Assembly: GCF_003337375.1 (NCBI RefSeq)
Contig: NZ_QPJD01000010.1
Coordinates: 62,001 to 126,000, forward strand
DNA from: Paenibacillus prosopidis
GTDB lineage: Bacteria > Bacillota > Bacilli > Paenibacillales > Paenibacillaceae
Reading direction: 5' to 3'
DNA: 64,000 bases
Of the stretch, positions 61,724-64,000 are shown piece by piece. The position numbers and the translations under genes are program-made. Positions within the stretch are counted from its first letter, which is position 1; every line of letters begins with the position of its first letter. Under the pieces are notes generated by a model that worked only from the letters and a program-made list of their open reading frames with translations, ran no database searches and was not told the origin of the DNA.

Positions 61724-61852
61724 TTATTTATTATTTAGATTCCTTAAAACCATCGGCATCTTTTTCTCTTTCTCCGTTAACTTCTTCTCTGACTTGTAAT
61801 TAGGATTGGCTGATTTAAACCTTGCCGCATCCATTCCATCCATTATGTTCAT
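61724..61852 (-). CDS. Small basic hypothetical protein
   Basis: A 42-residue peptide rich in Lys and Asn (KSEKKLTEKEKKMPMVL). I choose the ATG at 61852 because AAGGAGGG lies 6 bases upstream; a longer frame to 61912 would run through it. No family is recognised. The strong ribosome-binding site is the main support. Confidence 0.55.
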   Translation of the reverse strand: MNIMDGMDAARFKSANPNYKSEKKLTEKEKKMPMVLRNLNNK

Positions 61853-61979
61853 CTGAATCCCTCCTTTGGTTACTGTTATTGTCTCCTTATTTACTTGAAA
61901 AATGGGTTCCAAATACTGATGCGTTAGCTGATAAATGTTCTGCTTTTGGGAATTATAACTTCCAAGGTGGTGTATTTGA

Positions 61980-62264
61980 GTGTGGATTATTAAGACCGAA
62001 CATAAAAGAGACGCAGATGGCGGAACTGCAGCATTGGAACTCGAAACAGAAGATAAGCGTTTTGATGTAAATATTAGATGGGATGGCTGCGCTGAGATCC
62101 ATGTCTATTCCATTACGGAAGAAAACCGGGATATTAACGACACCTTTCATACATGCGATTTAAAAGGATTTATCGATATGCTGCAGTCGCTTAACAGCGT
62201 ATGTCAGGATTACTTTGGTGAAGGAAGCTACTGGGAGGACACTAATGATGATGAATTTGGCTGA
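61980..62264 (+). CDS. Hypothetical protein
   Basis: A 94-residue, acidic, soluble protein without a recognised domain; it has mixed beta then helix character (LELETEDKRFDVNIRW, IDMLQSLNSVCQDYFG). GTG start with AAGGTGG 9 bases before it. Its end overlaps the next gene, so the two are probably co-expressed. The pattern is reminiscent of small immunity-like proteins, but that is only an impression. Confidence 0.6.
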   Translation: MWIIKTEHKRDADGGTAALELETEDKRFDVNIRWDGCAEIHVYSITEENRDINDTFHTCDLKGFIDMLQSLNSVCQDYFGEGSYWEDTNDDEFG

Positions 62265-62556
62265 GCTCGAGAGTCTTCACGCCGATATCCAAGCCGTTCA
62301 TGAAATTGTCCAAACCTTAAAGGCCTCAATTGATGGTAAAGAAATCGAAATTGATATCCTCAGAAATCAAACCGGCCATTACTTTTATGAGCTGAGCCAT
62401 TACTATATAGGTGCGGACAAAACCGATCCTCACGATTCATCGGAAAATAGATTTTCATCTGCCCAGGAAGCTGCACGAGGAGCGCTCCGCTGCGTTACGA
62501 TGTTTTACCGGAGTACGGATGAAGGTGGAGCCTGGGTGAGAAATGAGTCTTTCTAG
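62245..62556 (+). CDS. Hypothetical protein
   Basis: A soluble protein of about 103 residues with an N-terminal coiled-coil-like helix (ELESLHADIQAVHEIVQTL) and a beta segment with aromatic residues (YFYELSHYYIG). ATG 62245 has GGGAGG 6 bases upstream; 62248 and 62251 are close alternatives. It overlaps the end of the preceding gene in another frame. No family is recognised. Confidence 0.6.
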   Translation: MMMNLAELESLHADIQAVHEIVQTLKASIDGKEIEIDILRNQTGHYFYELSHYYIGADKTDPHDSSENRFSSAQEAARGALRCVTMFYRSTDEGGAWVRNESF

Positions 62557-62659
62557 ACACCATGATAGGTGTCTTTTTTGCGTACCAGGACGGTTTTTTA
62601 ATATGGTCATTGGAAAACATACAGAATGTCAAAAAATCTGCTGCCGGAGATGGCTTCAA

Positions 62660-62890
62660 ATGAAAATACCGATTGTTTTTATTACAATCCTTGTATTCTG
62701 CCTCGCTTTCTTAGTTATGGTGGACCTTATATCCGGGATCGCTTTTTCCGAAGCCATTAATATATTGGCCCATTCATTCACTATTGTAACGGCCGGTGAA
62801 AAAATAATCGTTTTTGCCACGGTCGCCATTCCATTTATAATCCCATTCGTCAGTTTCTTCATTAAGAAAAAGCAAGCGAAAACGAAATAA
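62660..62890 (+). CDS. Small two-segment membrane protein
   Basis: A 76-residue protein with two hydrophobic segments (about 3-28 and 47-68) and a basic tail (IKKKQAKTK). The start ATG 62660 has CCGGAG about 10 bases upstream; the open frame continues back to 62543 but that part is Cys- and Arg-rich and not hydrophobic. Topology suggests a hairpin in the membrane with both ends inside. The function is unknown. Confidence 0.55.
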   Translation: MKIPIVFITILVFCLAFLVMVDLISGIAFSEAINILAHSFTIVTAGEKIIVFATVAIPFIIPFVSFFIKKKQAKTK

Positions 62891-62913
62891 ACATTAATAG
62901 AGATGAGTGCGAT

Positions 62914-64000
62914 CTACCCATCCCCTGACTTCAAGTAGGATTTGATTCTCAGGCCTGTCCGGCGGATGTATGCTTCCACACTTATCTCAACTTCGCTTTG
63001 AGAATAAATGACCGGCCAATTTTTCTTCATCTTCTTCCATTCCTTTGGATGGGTGCGCTCCATTTCAGTCGAGAAGCCAAAGACATCGCTCTTCTTTTGT
63101 TGGGTGGTTTTTATAGCCAGCTCGATCTCTTTCTTTGTTTCATCCGCCAATTGTTTCTGGAGCTTAACCATCACTTCCCTTTTATCCGGATTGATGGGAC
63201 ACAGCGCTTCGCTCAGATTCCCTTCTTCCTTTACTTGTATCAAAAAGACAGGTTTCCCGTTTCGCATAACTGTCCTCAATTTGGTCGTTGAACGGATGAC
63301 TTCAATTGAGATCTTTTCTTTCTTATCGTCGCAGTTCATATTGACGATCGTACTCTTCATATTATTTAATGCCCACACGGCACCGCGGGCGGCTTTGCCC
63401 TCAAGCCAATCTGTGAGTTTCCCATCGGTGAATATGGCAATTCCTTTCACTTCCAAGTTAGCAAGCGGGGGGGTTTGTTCGAGGTTCGACCTCTTTTTAC
63501 CTTTGTTCGGATCCCCGACGACCCGTACGCCGCTGATAATTGGCTCACCCGAGCCGCTAAGACTTTTAACAATATCGGTTATATCTTTATCCAAGCTTCG
63601 TGCCCACGTATCCGATGCCACCTTAAGCCCGTTCGTGATAGCCACAGCCGAAGTCGTTTGCAAAGGGGGCAATACATTTAGCAAGGCTTCAGCTTCGATC
63701 CCCCTTGAGATGACTACCGACGTGTTGAGACGAAGCTCGTGGGATCTTTCATACATATCAAACAGCTCGTTGATTCCTTCTTTTGCGAGCGTTTCTCCAA
63801 TGATAAACAGCTGAGAATGGGCATAAAACAGCCGCCGCGGCACTTTTTGCGAAGTTTTTCGCATTGCGCTAAACAGCGTATGGTCAACGGAAGAGTATAC
63901 GATACTGGGCAGCATGCCTTGTCCGCCCCCACCTGCTTTAGATCCGGCAACGGCATTGGGGTTAACGATTTGTAAAGAAACCCGGTATTCGTTCGAATCC
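62914..64000 (-). CDS. Ger(x)C family spore germination protein, partial
   Basis: The C-terminal 362 or so residues of a second GerC-type subunit; the frame stays open to the window edge, so the start and lipobox lie outside. Recognisable parts are YRVSLQIVNPNAVAG, VPRRLFYAHSQLFIIGETLA and the C-terminal helical region (EIELAIKTTQQKKSDVFGFS). Partner gerA and gerB genes would be expected beyond position 64000. An internal ATG at 63915 is not the true start because the family-specific sequence continues upstream of it. Confidence 0.9.
   Translation of the reverse strand, partial: DSNEYRVSLQIVNPNAVAGSKAGGGGQGMLPSIVYSSVDHTLFSAMRKTSQKVPRRLFYAHSQLFIIGETLAKEGINELFDMYERSHELRLNTSVVISRGIEAEALLNVLPPLQTTSAVAITNGLKVASDTWARSLDKDITDIVKSLSGSGEPIISGVRVVGDPNKGKKRSNLEQTPPLANLEVKGIAIFTDGKLTDWLEGKAARGAVWALNNMKSTIVNMNCDDKKEKISIEVIRSTTKLRTVMRNGKPVFLIQVKEEGNLSEALCPINPDKREVMVKLQKQLADETKKEIELAIKTTQQKKSDVFGFSTEMERTHPKEWKKMKKNWPVIYSQSEVEISVEAYIRRTGLRIKSYLKSGDG

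Noticed and set aside
63008-63814. A 268-codon open frame on the plus strand
   Set aside because: It is antisense to the GerC gene, which has clear family motifs; the plus-strand product has no recognisable feature and no ribosome-binding site.

Overview
The window looks like chromosomal DNA of a spore-forming, plant-polysaccharide-degrading member of the Paenibacillaceae (Paenibacillus or Cohnella type). Evidence: YesM/YesN-type two-component systems next to lipoprotein sugar-binding proteins, a complete gerA-gerB-gerC germination operon plus part of a second GerC gene, strong Shine-Dalgarno sites with frequent GTG and TTG starts, CcpA-type cre sequences, and many glycoside hydrolases. I see no rRNA, tRNA, CRISPR array, insertion sequence or prophage.

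Layout. 1-5.1 kb: response regulator, sensor kinase and solute-binding lipoprotein whose permeases are not in the window. 5.1-9.9 kb: two AraC-type regulators, each divergent from sugar or small-molecule enzymes (Gfo/Idh/MocA oxidoreductase plus aldo/keto reductase; phytanoyl-CoA dioxygenase-like protein). 9.9-19.5 kb: a sugar locus with a cytoplasmic GH30 enzyme, a YesM/YesN pair, an ABC importer (binding protein plus two permeases) and a GH42 beta-galactosidase. Its two transcription units start from near-identical duplicated promoter cassettes. 19.6-23.9 kb: flavin monooxygenase-like protein, MFS transporter, monofunctional chorismate mutase, DUF3891 protein and the remnant of an FGGY sugar kinase. 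23.9-28.7 kb (minus strand): gerABC and a divergent PRPP synthetase paralogue. 28.8-36.9 kb: GAF-domain kinase with LuxR-type regulator, azoreductase, and a TetR-headed group of redox enzymes (two SDRs, an Old Yellow Enzyme, a quinone-oxidoreductase-like MDR) linked by shared operator-like palindromes. 37.1-60.1 kb: an HNH endonuclease, then a large beta-mannan locus. 60.2-64 kb: small membrane and hypothetical genes and the truncated GerC.

The mannan locus is the most interesting part. A membrane-anchored acetylesterase with a CBM-like domain faces a LacI-type regulator. The rightward genes encode a solute-binding lipoprotein, a 976-residue protein with two CBM-like modules fused to a solute-binding domain, a permease pair, a membrane-anchored NHL beta-propeller protein, a Yip1-like membrane protein, a large membrane-anchored DUF5696 protein, a second permease pair, two GH26 beta-mannanases (one apparently cytoplasmic, one membrane-anchored with a CBM), and a GH2 beta-mannosidase. 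I infer that acetylated mannan is deacetylated and cut at the cell surface, that oligosaccharides are bound and imported by a composite importer, and that the GH26 and GH2 enzymes finish them inside. No ABC ATPase gene is present, so a shared MsmX-type ATPase elsewhere in the genome is expected. A 20-bp motif with a LacI-type pseudo-palindrome lies upstream of both the fused binding protein and the GH2 gene and is the best candidate operator for the adjacent LacI regulator.
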